Shown: piece by piece, positions 11,806 through 21,890 of the stretch
How positions within the stretch are numbered: position 1 is the first letter of the stretch
Layout of the letters: each line of letters begins with the position of its first letter
Assembly (NCBI RefSeq): GCF_004337985.1
Contig: NW_021940918.1
Location: 3,441,014-3,505,013 of the forward strand
Direction: 5' to 3'
Length of the DNA stretch: 64,000 nucleotides
From: Pyricularia pennisetigena
Lineage: Eukaryota > Ascomycota > Sordariomycetes > Magnaporthales > Pyriculariaceae
Notes under the pieces: model-generated
Databases searched by the model: none
Seen by the model: only the letters and a program-made list of their open reading frames with translations
What the model was told of the DNA's origin: nothing
Translations under genes and position numbers: made by a program

Positions 11806-11929
11806 GGCAATGTGTCTGAGTGGTTAAGGAGCGTGACTAGAATGAGAACCCACAACGAGACTCGTCTCTGAGGGATCCAAATCAAATCACGTGGGTTCGC
11901 CCGCGTAGGTTCAAATCCTGCCATTGTCG
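11806..11929 (+). tRNA. tRNA-Ser(AGA) with intron, copy 1
   Basis: Acceptor stem GGCAATG pairs with CATTGTC at 11922-11928, followed by discriminator G. The D arm is TCTGAGTGGTTAAGGA. The anticodon stem CGTGA (11832-11836) pairs with TCACG (11887-11891), with anticodon AGA at 11839-11841. A 43-nt intron (11843-11885) sits at the canonical position one base after the anticodon. The long variable arm GGGTTCGCCC and T arm GCAGG-like stem with TTCAAAT loop are typical of a class II serine tRNA. A T run at about 11958-11964 can serve as Pol III terminator. Confidence 0.9.
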
Positions 11930-12055
11930 GTATAAGCAAGCTTGGTCTCAATATCATTTTTTTGCAAATTTAATTAATTTGTTCCCTTCCCAAGTCTTGT
12001 CTCTTCTTATTTCCACACGAGATTCCAAGCCAATATCAGGAAGCCAAGCTCTTCC

Positions 12056-12179
12056 GGCAATGTGTCTGAGTGGTTAAGGAGCGTGACTAGAATGTGAGAC
12101 CGCAAAGAGAGTCGTCTCTGAGGTATCCGACTCAAATCACGTGGGTTCGCCCGCGTAGGTTCAAATCCTGCCATTTTCG
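12056..12179 (+). tRNA. tRNA-Ser(AGA) with intron, copy 2 (possibly impaired)
   Basis: Tandem copy starting exactly 250 bp after the first, same length (124 nt) and same exon sequence except the acceptor: the 3' strand is CATTTTC, leaving a C3-T70 mismatch where copy 1 has C-G. The intron (about 12093-12135) differs at several bases from copy 1. Anticodon AGA, long variable arm and T arm are intact. A strong T run at about 12190-12199 would end Pol III transcription. The mismatch may weaken the stem, so this copy may be a decaying duplicate. Confidence 0.8.
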
Positions 12180-12619
12180 TATATTAAAGCTTTTTTTTTC
12201 TCTATGTTTATTATTATAACTATTGTTTTTTGTCGGTCTTTGTCGTTTTCTTTTCCTTTCACCGGCGGCTGCCTCATTTTGTGTCGTGTGTTGGTTGATT
12301 TTGATTATCATAGCTTCTTTCTTTTATTAATTGTAAATCGACATCATTAGTTTCTATTTTCTTTCCCCCAACTGCGTCATTCAGGATTTCTACAACATTT
12401 CAATAAAAGTTCAATGTGTTTCAAATAGTGTGGTGGTATAGCCGCTTTGATTACCGCAGCAATGTTAAGGGCTTTATTGAGTGGCCTATGATATACAGGT
12501 TGTTCGCGTTCCGCAGTCCAAACTGCAGACCAGTCATATATACCTAGGCGCAAGGGGGCCAGCCCCCTTCCCTTCCCCTAACACGACCCGTCTCTGTTCG
12601 ACCAGAAGCCAGCTCAAGA
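12180..12619. other. Intergenic region downstream of tRNA pair
   Basis: AT-rich, with the Pol III terminator of the second tRNA at its left edge and the 3' side of the small secreted peptide gene at its right. No open frame with protein-like features was seen. Confidence 0.5.
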
Positions 12620-12787
12620 CTAAGGTTGGGAGCGGCATTGAGGAGAACCTTCAATTTTCGCCGATCCAACGACGCATGTAGCGCCTCGACAGAAGCCACG
12701 GGTTTTGAACTGGTCTTGGCACTCTCTTTGAGGAGCGGCGGCGGAAGCGGCGGTAAAAAGGGTGATGAAAACGATGGACACCTTCAT
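12620..12787 (-). CDS. Putative tiny secreted four-cysteine peptide
   Basis: 55 residues if started at the ATG at 12787. MKVSIVFITLFTAASAAAPQ is a clear signal peptide; the mature part is about 37 residues with four cysteines (REC, GFC, ATC, PQC) and a basic character. The start is chosen because the upstream in-frame extension is Asn/His/Gln-rich and not protein-like. A TATATA element at 12948-12953 lies about 160 bp upstream. The composition fits antimicrobial or effector-type small secreted proteins, but no family was recognised and there is no supporting exon, so it may be spurious. Confidence 0.5.
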   Translation of the reverse strand: MKVSIVFITLFTAASAAAPQRECQDQFKTRGFCRGATCVVGSAKIEGSPQCRSQP

Positions 12788-13152
12788 TTTGGTTGGGTTT
12801 TGTTGGTGAACTTGGTGAACGTTGGTGACTGGAGTGTCAAAAGTATATTGTTTCTTGTAAAAAATGAGGATATGCGTTGAGACTTGATGATGTGGAGCTG
12901 ATGGGGAAAAAGAAATATGCTCATTTGTTAGCGGCAACTTTAACCACTATATAGGCATGTAAAATATACCACTTTTACAAGATAACCATATCGTCTGTTA
13001 TAATTCACGACATATGCCATGCTCATGAATAGCCAAAACCAAGAGTGAAAGACATTGGTGCGACTTGTCTCAGACGAATTATTTTTAGAAGGGTTTAAAC
13101 TTAACGCTGAGGGTGCACTTTAAAACATTATTTGTCGTGTTAAGGCCAGAAT

Positions 13153-13237
13153 TGCTGCACTGAAAAAACACACCTCAAAGACGAAAGCTCCCGTCAATGA
13201 CTAATGCTAGTGACTTGTATAAATATAGCCTGCAACA
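13153..13237. repeat. Dispersed repeat, copy A
   Basis: About 85 bp ending in taaatatagcctgcaaca; it matches 13611-13692 in the same orientation with roughly 80 percent identity by eye, including an exact 17-bp block acgaaagctcccgtc plus flank. It lies in a non-coding stretch between the tiny peptide gene and the mitochondrial-type gene. Confidence 0.7.
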
Positions 13238-13610
13238 AGAATCACTCTTGATTTACCGACTTGTTGCATCTTTGTTTTTCTGGAGCAACCAAAGAGTTCG
13301 AGCGGGTCATTAGGAGCCAAGTCAGGAGAAAATACTGCAGCCATTGTAATATAGCATATATAGGTATGTCGAGGAAGAGGCGTATCCATCTTTGTCAATG
13401 CGATTTGTGACTGCAGTCAAACACGCACATAGGTCATGCGCGTATCAAGACGACGCAGCCAGTCACTGCTGCATTTCCTGAGTCCTTGGCTGCACAGAGC
13501 AGGTTTGTTTTAATTTTTTATTTGGGCTGTTCAATTAAAGACGAGATAACGTGCAACAATGTAGCAAAGTCCGCCTGGCTTCTAACTATGAGATCGCCGA
13601 TTTAGTTTTT

Positions 13611-13692
13611 GTTGCACTAAAGAACACAGCCAAAAGACGAAAGCTCCCGTCTCTGACTAATGCCAGTGACTTTGGTAAATATAGCCTGCAAC
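13611..13692. repeat. Dispersed repeat, copy B
   Basis: Second copy of the repeat at 13153-13237, about 460 bp away in direct orientation. Where copy A has gctagtg, copy B has gccagtg, a C/T difference in a CpA context. The nature of the repeat is unknown. Confidence 0.7.
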
Positions 13693-14175
13693 ACTTTTCA
13701 ATATCGATTGACGTAGGATTTTGTTTCGAAGGATCGTAGTAGCTTTGAAAAGTGTGGTTTGATGCAGCTAATTGGGGTAGCTGTCAGTTCCACTTTTAAA
13801 TAGCGCTTAAACTTAAGCCTGCCCCGCACTCCCTTGTGTTAGTTGCCCAATTTGGACAAACACAGTGGTACAGGAGCCAGGGGCTTGTATGAATGACATC
13901 ATGCGTTGAGAGCACTCTTTGATCTACCGGTCCGAGTCTTCCACGGACTCTCGGGCTGTCATTGTCATTTTCACAATCCTCTCACCTTTCCACCTATATT
14001 TGACGTAGTGGACATTGTCCTTCAATTGAATCGCGGCTTCGTTTTTTTTTTTTTTTTTTTCTCGCCATCTATTCAATCACCCATCGTCCAAGGTGAACAA
14101 CCTAACATTCTTCGACATAAAAAAAAAACTCAAGAAACAAACAACACCCAAACTCGAATTGCTCCTCATCAAACA

Positions 14176-14763
14176 ATGCAGAGACTCAGCAGCCTTCGCC
14201 TCAAGGCGATTTCACGGCCCTGTTCCACGGTCTACACAAGCCCTTCCATCCCCATCCACCTGCACCTCCAAGCCCAGTCCGCAATCGCACGATCACGCAT
14301 GCCCAATGCGTCCAGCACAACAGCCAAGCTCGCGTCGACGTCATCGGCACCAAAGTCTGCCGAGGGACCCAGCGCGCAGTCTGGCGGCTCGCGCTCCAAG
14401 GACGCCGCCGAGGCTGCCGAGGCCAGTGGCGACAAACCATCATCGTCGGCATCATCATCGGCAGCCGATCCCGAGACGGCCGGCATCGACAGCCTCTCTG
14501 AGCGCGACGCGCTGGGCCGCACCGGCGGTGGCAAGCCGCTCGAGAGCAGCTCGGAGAACGCACCGCGGCCGCCCAAGGTCAACAACGCGAGCATCCCGGG
14601 CGATGGGCAGAACAAGTTGAGCAAGGAGCAGAAGCGCGAGGTGGAGCAGCACAACCGCGAGTTTGAAGAGCGGCACGACAGGGCGTCGCCTGCGTCCAAG
14701 GACAAAGTGAACAAGAGCTTTTGGAGTGGGGGCGGCACGCGCAGGTCGCCTGGAACGGAATGA
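14176..14763 (+). CDS. Conserved fungal protein with mitochondrial presequence
   Basis: Single exon, 195 residues. The N-terminus MQRLSSLRLKAISRPCSTVY is Arg/Ser-rich and free of acids, a good mitochondrial targeting sequence. The middle (about residues 50-130) is low-complexity Ser/Ala/Gly. The C-terminal part carries the segment that looks conserved: PPKVNNASIPGDGQNKLSKE, then QKREVEQHNREFEERHD and DKVNKSFWSGGG. I recall similar tails in uncharacterised Sordariomycete proteins but cannot name a function. The ATG at 14176 was chosen because it starts the presequence; the open frame extends upstream through a poly-T tract that is unlikely to be coding. Confidence 0.75.
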   Translation: MQRLSSLRLKAISRPCSTVYTSPSIPIHLHLQAQSAIARSRMPNASSTTAKLASTSSAPKSAEGPSAQSGGSRSKDAAEAAEASGDKPSSSASSSAADPETAGIDSLSERDALGRTGGGKPLESSSENAPRPPKVNNASIPGDGQNKLSKEQKREVEQHNREFEERHDRASPASKDKVNKSFWSGGGTRRSPGTE

Positions 14764-15928
14764 ACAATACACTTGAAATGTCTTTTTTGCATTTGTTTGT
14801 TTGTTTGCAATTTCTTTTTCTGTACGAACGTTACCGTAACCACCAACTGCGATTTGTTTTTTGGTGGTAGGAGAGCCTTGTTTTGCATTGCCAAGCAGCT
14901 TCACCATGAGCCTACTCGTCAATTTTATCGATTTTAGCCATCACAGAACGGAATTGTATCTTTTGGGAATGCCATAACCGGATTTGGACAAGATCTCGTT
15001 TGGAGGATTCATGTTTGTGCGGCCACCGTAGGTGCCCTGTTTGTGCTAAACTTTCGCCACTTGTTATTTTTTTTTTTCTTGTTTTTGTTTCGGACTTGAA
15101 CAAGTTTTCATAAACCCTCATAGAAAACCATCACTCTAGAGCCCTGGCTGTATGTAAATGATATGCAACTCGTCGTGCGCATCGCTTTTCCAGCGATGTT
15201 GCTCGGTAAAATTTCTTCTGACGATTCCTCGTCTGGTCATTTTTTGATCGCCCATAATTGACCTGATACGGCCAGTGTCCAGGCATCCATTGCCCATGAC
15301 ACAGCATCTTGTTCCATCGCGATAGTTATGAAGCTGGGCGAGTCGCCAGCAGTTGCAGGTCATATCTCGGATTAGGTCCCTCCGTTGGGTCACGGTGCAT
15401 GCTGGCCGATACGCATGATTGCCGTAGATCAAAGAGATGAAGGCTATACGACGGCTTTGGTAAAGAAACTAGGACCACCTGACCTCCCCGAGGACCTGTA
15501 CCACGACATAAATTAGCTCTGCTCCCATCATTGCTGCAATAATGGTAGTCGCTATGGTGATTCTCAAGTCGAAATTAAGCTGGGGGATGTTTGTTGTACT
15601 GCTGGAGGCCAATTCCCATAGCCATGAACATGGAACCGAGGCCAAGATGGCGAGAGCCTCTATGAGTGAGGTCCAGTTCCTGGCTATAATAGGTTCAAGA
15701 CCTGCATAGACTTGAGATAGTGCACGTGCCGGTCAAACAACACTAATTCGACGCATTCCTGCAGGTTTCCTGCATTACTGCTGCGTTTTGTAAACAATGG
15801 TGGTATATTTAATTAAACCCGGCCTTGCCCCGACCAGACTGCCAGCCAGGTTTTGCCAGGTAACACGAACAAGCTCAACTTTTCTCGCACTACAGCAACC
15901 ACTGCAACTGTTTATATATCCTGCTCAA
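14764..15928. other. Intergenic region, no gene seen
   Basis: About 1.2 kb between two plus-strand genes. Minus-strand open frames near 14912-15121 and 15136-15432 lack domains. A tttatatatc element at 15911-15920 lies just before the 2EXR gene start. Confidence 0.5.
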
Positions 15929-17158
15929 ATGGACTTTCGACAATTTGCTCTGCTTCCGGCCGAGCTCACCTCGCTCGTGTGGCAGTTCTTTGTGGATGCC
16001 GCGACGGCCAACCCCCGCATTCTCGACTTTAGCATCCGCGTCGACAGAACCGACCACCACCGGCGTTGGAAGGCCGTTCCGGGGCCCTTCCTCTACGACC
16101 GCGTCCGACCAGTCATCGCCGCGCTCACCGTTTGCCGAGAGAGCCGCTTCCTAGCACTCAAAGTGCTGCCTGACACCTTGGCTGTGGAACGCGGCAGACG
16201 TCGGGGCGTCGTCCGCTTTGACAAGGACCGCGACGTTGTGGCCGTTTCGGTCCTTGGGGTTCTCGAGCACATCAATCAACTCAGATTCGATAACCTTGTC
16301 AAGCCGTTCCACGAGTCTTTTACCCACTGCATCATTCCAGGGTTCTCGGACAACGTCCGCAACCTCGCTTTCCAGGGCATGATCGTGGACGACTACATGG
16401 GCCTCGTACCCCAGGTCGAGCGCTATCCCATCATGATCATTCTTTGGCACCTGCTAGCCATGTTCCGCAACGTCCGTGCCGTTTTCGAGCTCGTGTCTTG
16501 CGACGAGTATCCGCCCTATCTGAACGCATGGTGCGGTGCGTTCGAAGGCGTCCTCGTCGAAGAGGTCGCTGTGCATCCGTACCCTCGCAGCAAAGAGTTG
16601 GAGCCACTGACGACAATCTGGCCCGACGTCACGACGTACCGGGCCGCTGGAGAGGCTCGAAACGTTTACCTTCAGCCCAAGCAGCTGGGACTGATGGCCA
16701 CCAACTATGCTGAGCTTATTCCGATAGCCAACAGGGATTTTCTGGTCTGGTTCGCCGAAGTCGAGGCCTGGCCCATGATACAGTTTTACGGTTCGAGGGG
16801 CCGCCGAGCCCTCACCGAGCTCCGTACCACGCCGGTGGAACAGCTACCCAGGGGCGATGGGTGCGATGTGAGTGACGCGGATTCTTGCGAGGCCGAGGCA
16901 GACGAGGACGGCTCGATCCGACGTGGCTACCAAGAAGAAATCGACTTGGGTCCGACAGACAGCGGCTCCGTATGCAGCGACGACCTCCCCGTCGACATGG
17001 AACCTAGTGTTGGCAAGAGACGGAGGTGGCTTTACATCGACTGTGGGATTGAAGAGTCTGAGATGGAATGCGACACGCCTATGGATCTTGACCACGTCTG
17101 CGAATGGCTGAACGGGGTCTTTCTTGGCCAAGAGGACTCTGGCGGACCGGGCTGGTAG
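15929..17158 (+). CDS. 2EXR-domain protein
   Basis: Single exon, 409 residues from ATG 15929; the frame is open further upstream but MDFRQFALLPAELTSLVWQF is the standard 2EXR opening (F-x-x-LPxEL-x-x-xIW). The PRILDF and VIAALTVCRESRFLAL segments complete the domain within about residues 1-85. The remainder shows no second known domain; the tail (about residues 310-380) is acidic. 2EXR proteins are a large, expanded and functionally uncharacterised family of filamentous fungi, F-box-like at the N-terminus. A TATA-like element directly before the ATG suggests a very short leader or a slightly later start. Confidence 0.85.
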   Translation: MDFRQFALLPAELTSLVWQFFVDAATANPRILDFSIRVDRTDHHRRWKAVPGPFLYDRVRPVIAALTVCRESRFLALKVLPDTLAVERGRRRGVVRFDKDRDVVAVSVLGVLEHINQLRFDNLVKPFHESFTHCIIPGFSDNVRNLAFQGMIVDDYMGLVPQVERYPIMIILWHLLAMFRNVRAVFELVSCDEYPPYLNAWCGAFEGVLVEEVAVHPYPRSKELEPLTTIWPDVTTYRAAGEARNVYLQPKQLGLMATNYAELIPIANRDFLVWFAEVEAWPMIQFYGSRGRRALTELRTTPVEQLPRGDGCDVSDADSCEAEADEDGSIRRGYQEEIDLGPTDSGSVCSDDLPVDMEPSVGKRRRWLYIDCGIEESEMECDTPMDLDHVCEWLNGVFLGQEDSGGPGW

Positions 17159-17985
17159 GAGCGTGCGAGACTCTGGAGTCCAGACACAGGCTAGTAAGAT
17201 GAGGTAGGCAGAGGCACAAACACGGAAAAATTCATGGCGAGGGATAATGACTGTTGATTTTCGGGCCATCAGTTCCAACTGGCGCAGCATAATTCATGGA
17301 ATTACGGCGGAAGCGGACAGCAGAATGACTTTTATACAGCGATGCTGGTTGCTTGGTTGCTGGAAGACGCTCCAAGGTTGATCACCTATCATAGGTTGGG
17401 GTGAAACAAGTTGCAAATGTCTATGAAAATAAAATAAGGCCTTGCATGACCGGAACCGCATAGAGAACACAGACGAGAACCTGGAGGTAGACGTTTACAC
17501 ACAATTTATTACTGTTGATGCAGACATCTGCAACTTGTAGATCGCAAAGCCTGTAGAACGAAAAAAAAAAGAGAAAAAAAAACACAGTTGGCTATTCCTT
17601 CAGGGAAGCTGGCCTTGTAACATATCATATAGTTCGGCTGTCAAATACGAACAGAAGATAGCTCACTCCCAAACCAGTCAGACATCAGAGTGCGCACTCG
17701 GCCACGTTGGCCACAGTAAAAGGCTTGATCAACAGGTACGTGCCAGAGCCAATGAGCCGCTGCTACACGGCTGGGTCTCTGTGAAGGGAAAGGCTGTGAA
17801 GCAGCGTGTGCAGCTTGAATTGGTGGGGCAGGCGAGGGTACTGGTCGCAGTTGCGATGTCTAGCCTGGAGCAGCCGCATGGAAGGGTAACGAGATCTGAA
17901 CCATGTGCGATGGGTGTTATCGCAGTTGTTGTTAGTAGTTGGCAGCTGAGCCTTGCTCGATTTTCTCAGTCCTGCTCCTCAACGG
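17159..17985. other. Convergent intergenic region
   Basis: Lies between the 3' ends of the 2EXR gene and the minus-strand cysteine-rich gene. Contains A-rich runs at 17561-17581. No gene seen. Confidence 0.55.
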
Positions 17986-18654
17986 TCACCAGTGCCACTC
18001 ACTATCCCGGATGCAAAAGTCGGAAACGCAGCTACAAGACTGCGGATACTCTTGCACCGTGACCTCGGTCGAGCACAAAGCCGGCGTCACCGTGGGCGCG
18101 GCCGTCGTCGTCGTCGTCGTCGTCGTCGGCGGCGAGGTGACAGTCGGCTGGGGCGGAGCAGTGCAGCCCATGCCGCCGCCAGGCTGCACCGGCTTCGGCC
18201 TCGGCTTGTTGGGCGGATCCAGGTTGGCCGGGCACGCCGACGTCGGGCGGGCCCACCTGTACGAGGTGGTGCAGCCGAGGCCCTTGACGCCGGCGCACTT
18301 GCCGTCTGTCCCGCACGGCCACGCGACCGTCACGCTGGCAGGTGGCCAGGGGCAGTCGCAGCGGCGCGTCTTTGTCGATAGCACGGCGCACTCGGGCGTC
18401 ACGCAGCGGCGGCACACCGTCGCGGTGCGGGTTACGGTCGGGCATTCGGGGTTGGCGGCGGAGCGGGTGGACGCCGGCTGGGGTACGGTGCGTGTTGTGA
18501 GGGTCTGGGCTGTTGTGCTGCTGGTTGAAATGGCAATGACTGTCAGTCCCTCTGGGTGTCACTTGTGTATATGCACGATTTGTATAGGTGGGTATTTGTT
18601 GGAGTATGGTCTCAGTATTGCGAACGCACTTACCCCAGACACCACGCTAAACAT
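17986..18654 (-). CDS. Thr-rich cysteine-rich secreted protein
   Basis: My model has exon 1 at 18634-18654 (seven codons, MFSVVSG) and exon 2 at 17986-18549, joined over an 84-bp phase-0 intron (gtaagt...cagag). It restores a signal-peptide-like start, MFSVVSGGLTVIAISTSSTT, and gives 194 residues. The mature part has about 15 cysteines in tight groups (VCRRC, RRCDCPWPP, SCSC) and a Thr-rich stretch with an eight-Thr run from a (GTC)n trinucleotide repeat at about 18103-18129, before a Cys-rich end (SCSCVSDFC). The large plus-strand open frame here is its antisense shadow (poly-Val opposite poly-Thr). Family unknown; secreted or wall-associated by inference. The 5' exon is less certain than exon 2. 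Confidence 0.65.
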
Positions 18655-19354
18655 GGCCAGATTTTCCAAAGCATGCCGCCGAAACTGTCTCCTTGCGACT
18701 TGATCTTAAGCAGTGGGATGGGATCATGCGGTCAACATTGTCTCCCTGAAATCACAACCCACGGGAGGCAGAGAATGGTTATACCGAGTGGCCCAGTTGT
18801 GTGACCTCCTACTCGTCTGGCAATACGAGGGTTAGGCAATCTGGAAATCTCCGTTTGGCTGGGCTGAACCGGTTTTTGGATAGTAGCTAAAATTGACTAT
18901 GACACCGAGCCACCAACATGTTCCGTGATTTGAACGACGCAGCTAGTTATTCCGGGAAATAGTGAATATTTTAGCCCCCGGTTGGGACGCCGAAGACCTG
19001 GAGATTCTGAGCCTATTTGTTGTATTGTATTTGGATGAAGCGACATGCTTGGGCCTTGTTTCTCTGGTACTGATATGATTTTTTTTTTCCGAATCTGGCT
19101 AATAGCCATTGAGTATAGCCATCGGGTATAAAGACTCTAAATGGGTTTTGTTGTCTATCGTGACATGTATTTCATTTTCCCCTAAAAGTCAGAGACACTT
19201 GACGGAACCAAAACCTTTCTCGTGGCTGACCTTGTGATCCTTGTGATTGTTCTCACCACCTAATAAACCCCCGTCTCTGATAAATCGACTAGAGCTTGCT
19301 CAGAGAGTCCGAGAGGATTTACCAGACCAACAACCCCTTTTCTTGTGCAGTGCG
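18655..19354. other. Intergenic region, no gene seen
   Basis: Between the cysteine-rich gene's promoter side and the 3' end of the NmrA-like gene. Only short open frames without protein features were seen. Confidence 0.5.
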
Positions 19355-20308
19355 CTATTGGTCACGTTGCTTCTCAAATTCGTCCACGACGTCCTTGACA
19401 ACTTTATCCAGATCCTCGGGCTGCAAGCCAAGCAGATCCATGGCGAACTCGTCTTTTTTCTCCCAGTCGCCGTCGATGACACCCAGAGCAAACACCAGAT
19501 CTTCAATGGCTTGCTTGTCGCCTGCGTCGCGCAGAACCACCTTCTCGGCGATGAACTGTTCGGCCGGAACATACGTCTTCTTCCATTGACACTCTCCGTC
19601 TCGGGTTGTTGTCCCCGTCGCCTTTTCCAAGGCAGCCTGGACGTCGTTCTGGCTCACGCAGAAGCTTTGGATAAAGACGGTGCGGTTCCTAGTCTCGTCG
19701 GGCTTGTTCAGGATCGCCACGACGGCCCTCCCGACCTGTGCCAACGTCGACAGCGAGCTCCGCTGCTCGCCCTTGTCCAGGATCTCATGGGTCCGCGCCC
19801 TGAGGTCCACGTGCAGAAAGTTCTCACGCAGGCCCCAGTCGAAAAAGTGACCGCACACGATGCTCGTCCAGGAAAAGGTGGGCGTCGACGCGGCCAGGCT
19901 GTCCAGGAGCGCCCGGACGGCCGCCTTCTTGCCAAACAGCGGGACCAGCTCGCGGGCCCGGGGCGCGCGCGAGTCGACGCTGCCAAAGTCGGCGGGGATG
20001 TAGCGCCTGACGCCGGCCGCGGCGGCGGCGGAGGCGAGGACCAGGTGCGCGCGCGGCGGGTCCTCCCTCAGTGCGAAGCAGGCTACCACGGCGTCGGCGC
20101 CTCGCAGGGCGGTTGTCAGGTCCGGCTCCGTCCATGCGTCCGGAACCGTGAGGGTTTGGACGGACGGTGGGAAGCTGTCGTTGCTGCTGCTGCTACTTTG
20201 GCGCTTGAGCACCGTGACTTGGAAGGTGCCCGCCTCAACCAGTCCACGGAGGACGGCAGCTCCGAGGTCGCCGTTTGCGCCCACGAGGACGACTTTCTGG
20301 ATGGTCAT
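19355..20308 (-). CDS. Isoflavone-reductase-like (NmrA-type) NAD(P)-binding protein
   Basis: Single exon, 317 residues. MTIQKVVLVGANGDLGAAVL carries the GxxGxxG dinucleotide-binding motif right at the N-terminus, typical of atypical short-chain dehydrogenases of the isoflavone reductase / phenylcoumaran benzylic ether reductase group. Other family marks are ADAVVACFA, AAAAAGVRRYIPADFGSVDS, and the C-terminal substrate region starting at TSIVCGHFFDWGL. Fungal relatives reduce assorted aromatic or secondary metabolites, or act as redox sensors; no neighbouring biosynthetic genes suggest a substrate. The catalytic Lys of plant enzymes may correspond to one of the lysines in LFGKKAAVRALL. Confidence 0.9.
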   Translation of the reverse strand: MTIQKVVLVGANGDLGAAVLRGLVEAGTFQVTVLKRQSSSSSNDSFPPSVQTLTVPDAWTEPDLTTALRGADAVVACFALREDPPRAHLVLASAAAAAGVRRYIPADFGSVDSRAPRARELVPLFGKKAAVRALLDSLAASTPTFSWTSIVCGHFFDWGLRENFLHVDLRARTHEILDKGEQRSSLSTLAQVGRAVVAILNKPDETRNRTVFIQSFCVSQNDVQAALEKATGTTTRDGECQWKKTYVPAEQFIAEKVVLRDAGDKQAIEDLVFALGVIDGDWEKKDEFAMDLLGLQPEDLDKVVKDVVDEFEKQRDQ

Positions 20309-21159
20309 GGTATTATTTTTTTTTTATTATGAAAAATGATATTGAAATTGAAGTGGGAAATTGCGAGGAGCACCACCTTCTGCTACTGTCAATACTGTAG
20401 ATACCCTGAAGCGGATCCGAGATTGGCGGGGCATTCCCCGACTTCGGCCGGCGATTGAGTCTTTCATTCTCCAGTTCAGTTGGCTTTCTGATTTGAACTC
20501 TCGTCTCACTCTTTCCCCTCTCCAGCATGTAAACAATATTCGGTACAAGATTCTTCAACGGAATAAAGGTAACTCATCATAATTAGAGTATCCCGTCCTG
20601 CCGAGCAGGGTTCATGCGCAGTAAAGCTTGCTATCTGCGAAAAATTAAGAGCAGCAGAGGACAGCACTTGCGATGCGAAACCCAGAAGACCTGATGAGAC
20701 CAATATGGGTATACTGAATTTGAACATCCAGGGTATCAACCTATGTATGTTACAGATCTCAGGCCCATCAGTGAAGCCAGTCTACATATTTTCATTATTC
20801 TCTCCATTGCGAGACTAAAGCTGCCATATCTGCGACAAATGCAATGGTCAGCTTGGCGTTCGGAACCGCACCCGCCGTGTTATCTCTCTTTGGACATTAG
20901 CCTATTTTGGAGCTTGTCATTTCCAGACCTGAATCTCGGAACGGCTTTGTTTGGTCCTGCAATGAATGTGGAAAAGAACAGATTTGTCCTCAAACCATGC
21001 GAGACGGTGAATCCTCGACCACGGTGCCTATCAAGGTGGTCAACCAGACGTAACTTGTTTGGCATATGTGCTCCGTTACGGTTGAGTTTGTTGATTTGGT
21101 GATCTGTAAACTATCAGCAGGCGCCCAAGCCCAATCCATACCTCCACTGCCATCCCACA
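20309..21159. other. Divergent intergenic region
   Basis: About 850 bp between the NmrA-like gene (leftward) and the orphan secreted gene (rightward), so it holds both promoters. The open frame at 20743-21102 begins with ATG but encodes no recognisable protein. Confidence 0.5.
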
Positions 21160-21846
21160 ATGTTATTACACCTAATCCCCCAAGCCCTCGGGTCCTTGCT
21201 CGTCCTCCTCCACATGTCATCGCCGGCCCTGGCCTGGGACCACCTCGACCGCAAGCACCCCAACCACCGCACGCTCTCCACCTTCCGCTGGACGCGGCCC
21301 TTCCTCGACCTGGAACTCAAGGTCCCAAACGCGCACGCCGACCCCAAGAACCAGGACCGCGACATCCCGGGCGGCTTCCACGTCTACTGCGAGGCGACCA
21401 AGACCTTTGCTGCGCGGCAGCTGACGGCGGCGGACCTGCACAGGCCGGCCCCGGACGGCCTCGAGCCCTGGGCCGCCGCGCTCGACGTCGCCCTCCACCA
21501 GCGCGTCTACCCGGGCGGCTGGGACGGAGAGGAGCTCATCGGCGACGGCATGCAGGTCCTGGTCATGGAGTACAGCGACGTTCCACCCTCGGTCAGGCGC
21601 TTCGTCGAGCAGGAAGGGGTCGACGCCCACACGGCCAAGCGCTGGCAGTTTGGCGTCTACGACAAGCCCGGCAGGGCTGGGAAGCAGAGGCGCGTGGCGT
21701 TTGGCGAGGGTTCCAGCTACGTCGAGGACCGTCCCACCGCACCCGAGGACAAGGTCATGATCTTTGCGCCGGGGGCGCTCTATGACATCTTGCCGCTTTG
21801 GGTAGCTGACGATAGCGCGTGCAAGAGTATGTCAAGACGCTCCTTT

Positions 21847-21890
<44 letters not shown>

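Larger units (their letters stand above)
12788..14175. other. Non-coding stretch with repeat pair and T tract
   Basis: Apart from the direct repeat pair and a TATATA element at 12948-12953, no gene is seen. A run of 19 T lies at 14042-14060, followed by an A-rich leader (14118-14175) directly before the next ATG. Confidence 0.5.

Noticed and set aside
17939..18703. 254-codon plus-strand open frame with a poly-Val run
   Set aside because: It is the antisense of the Thr-rich cysteine-rich gene; the minus strand gives a signal peptide, ordered cysteines and a valid intron.
19247..20332. 361-codon plus-strand frame over the NmrA-like gene
   Set aside because: Shadow of the minus-strand oxidoreductase, whose GxxGxxG and family motifs are unmistakable.
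20743..21102. 119-codon plus-strand open frame
   Set aside because: No recognisable domain and lies in a divergent promoter region; likely chance.
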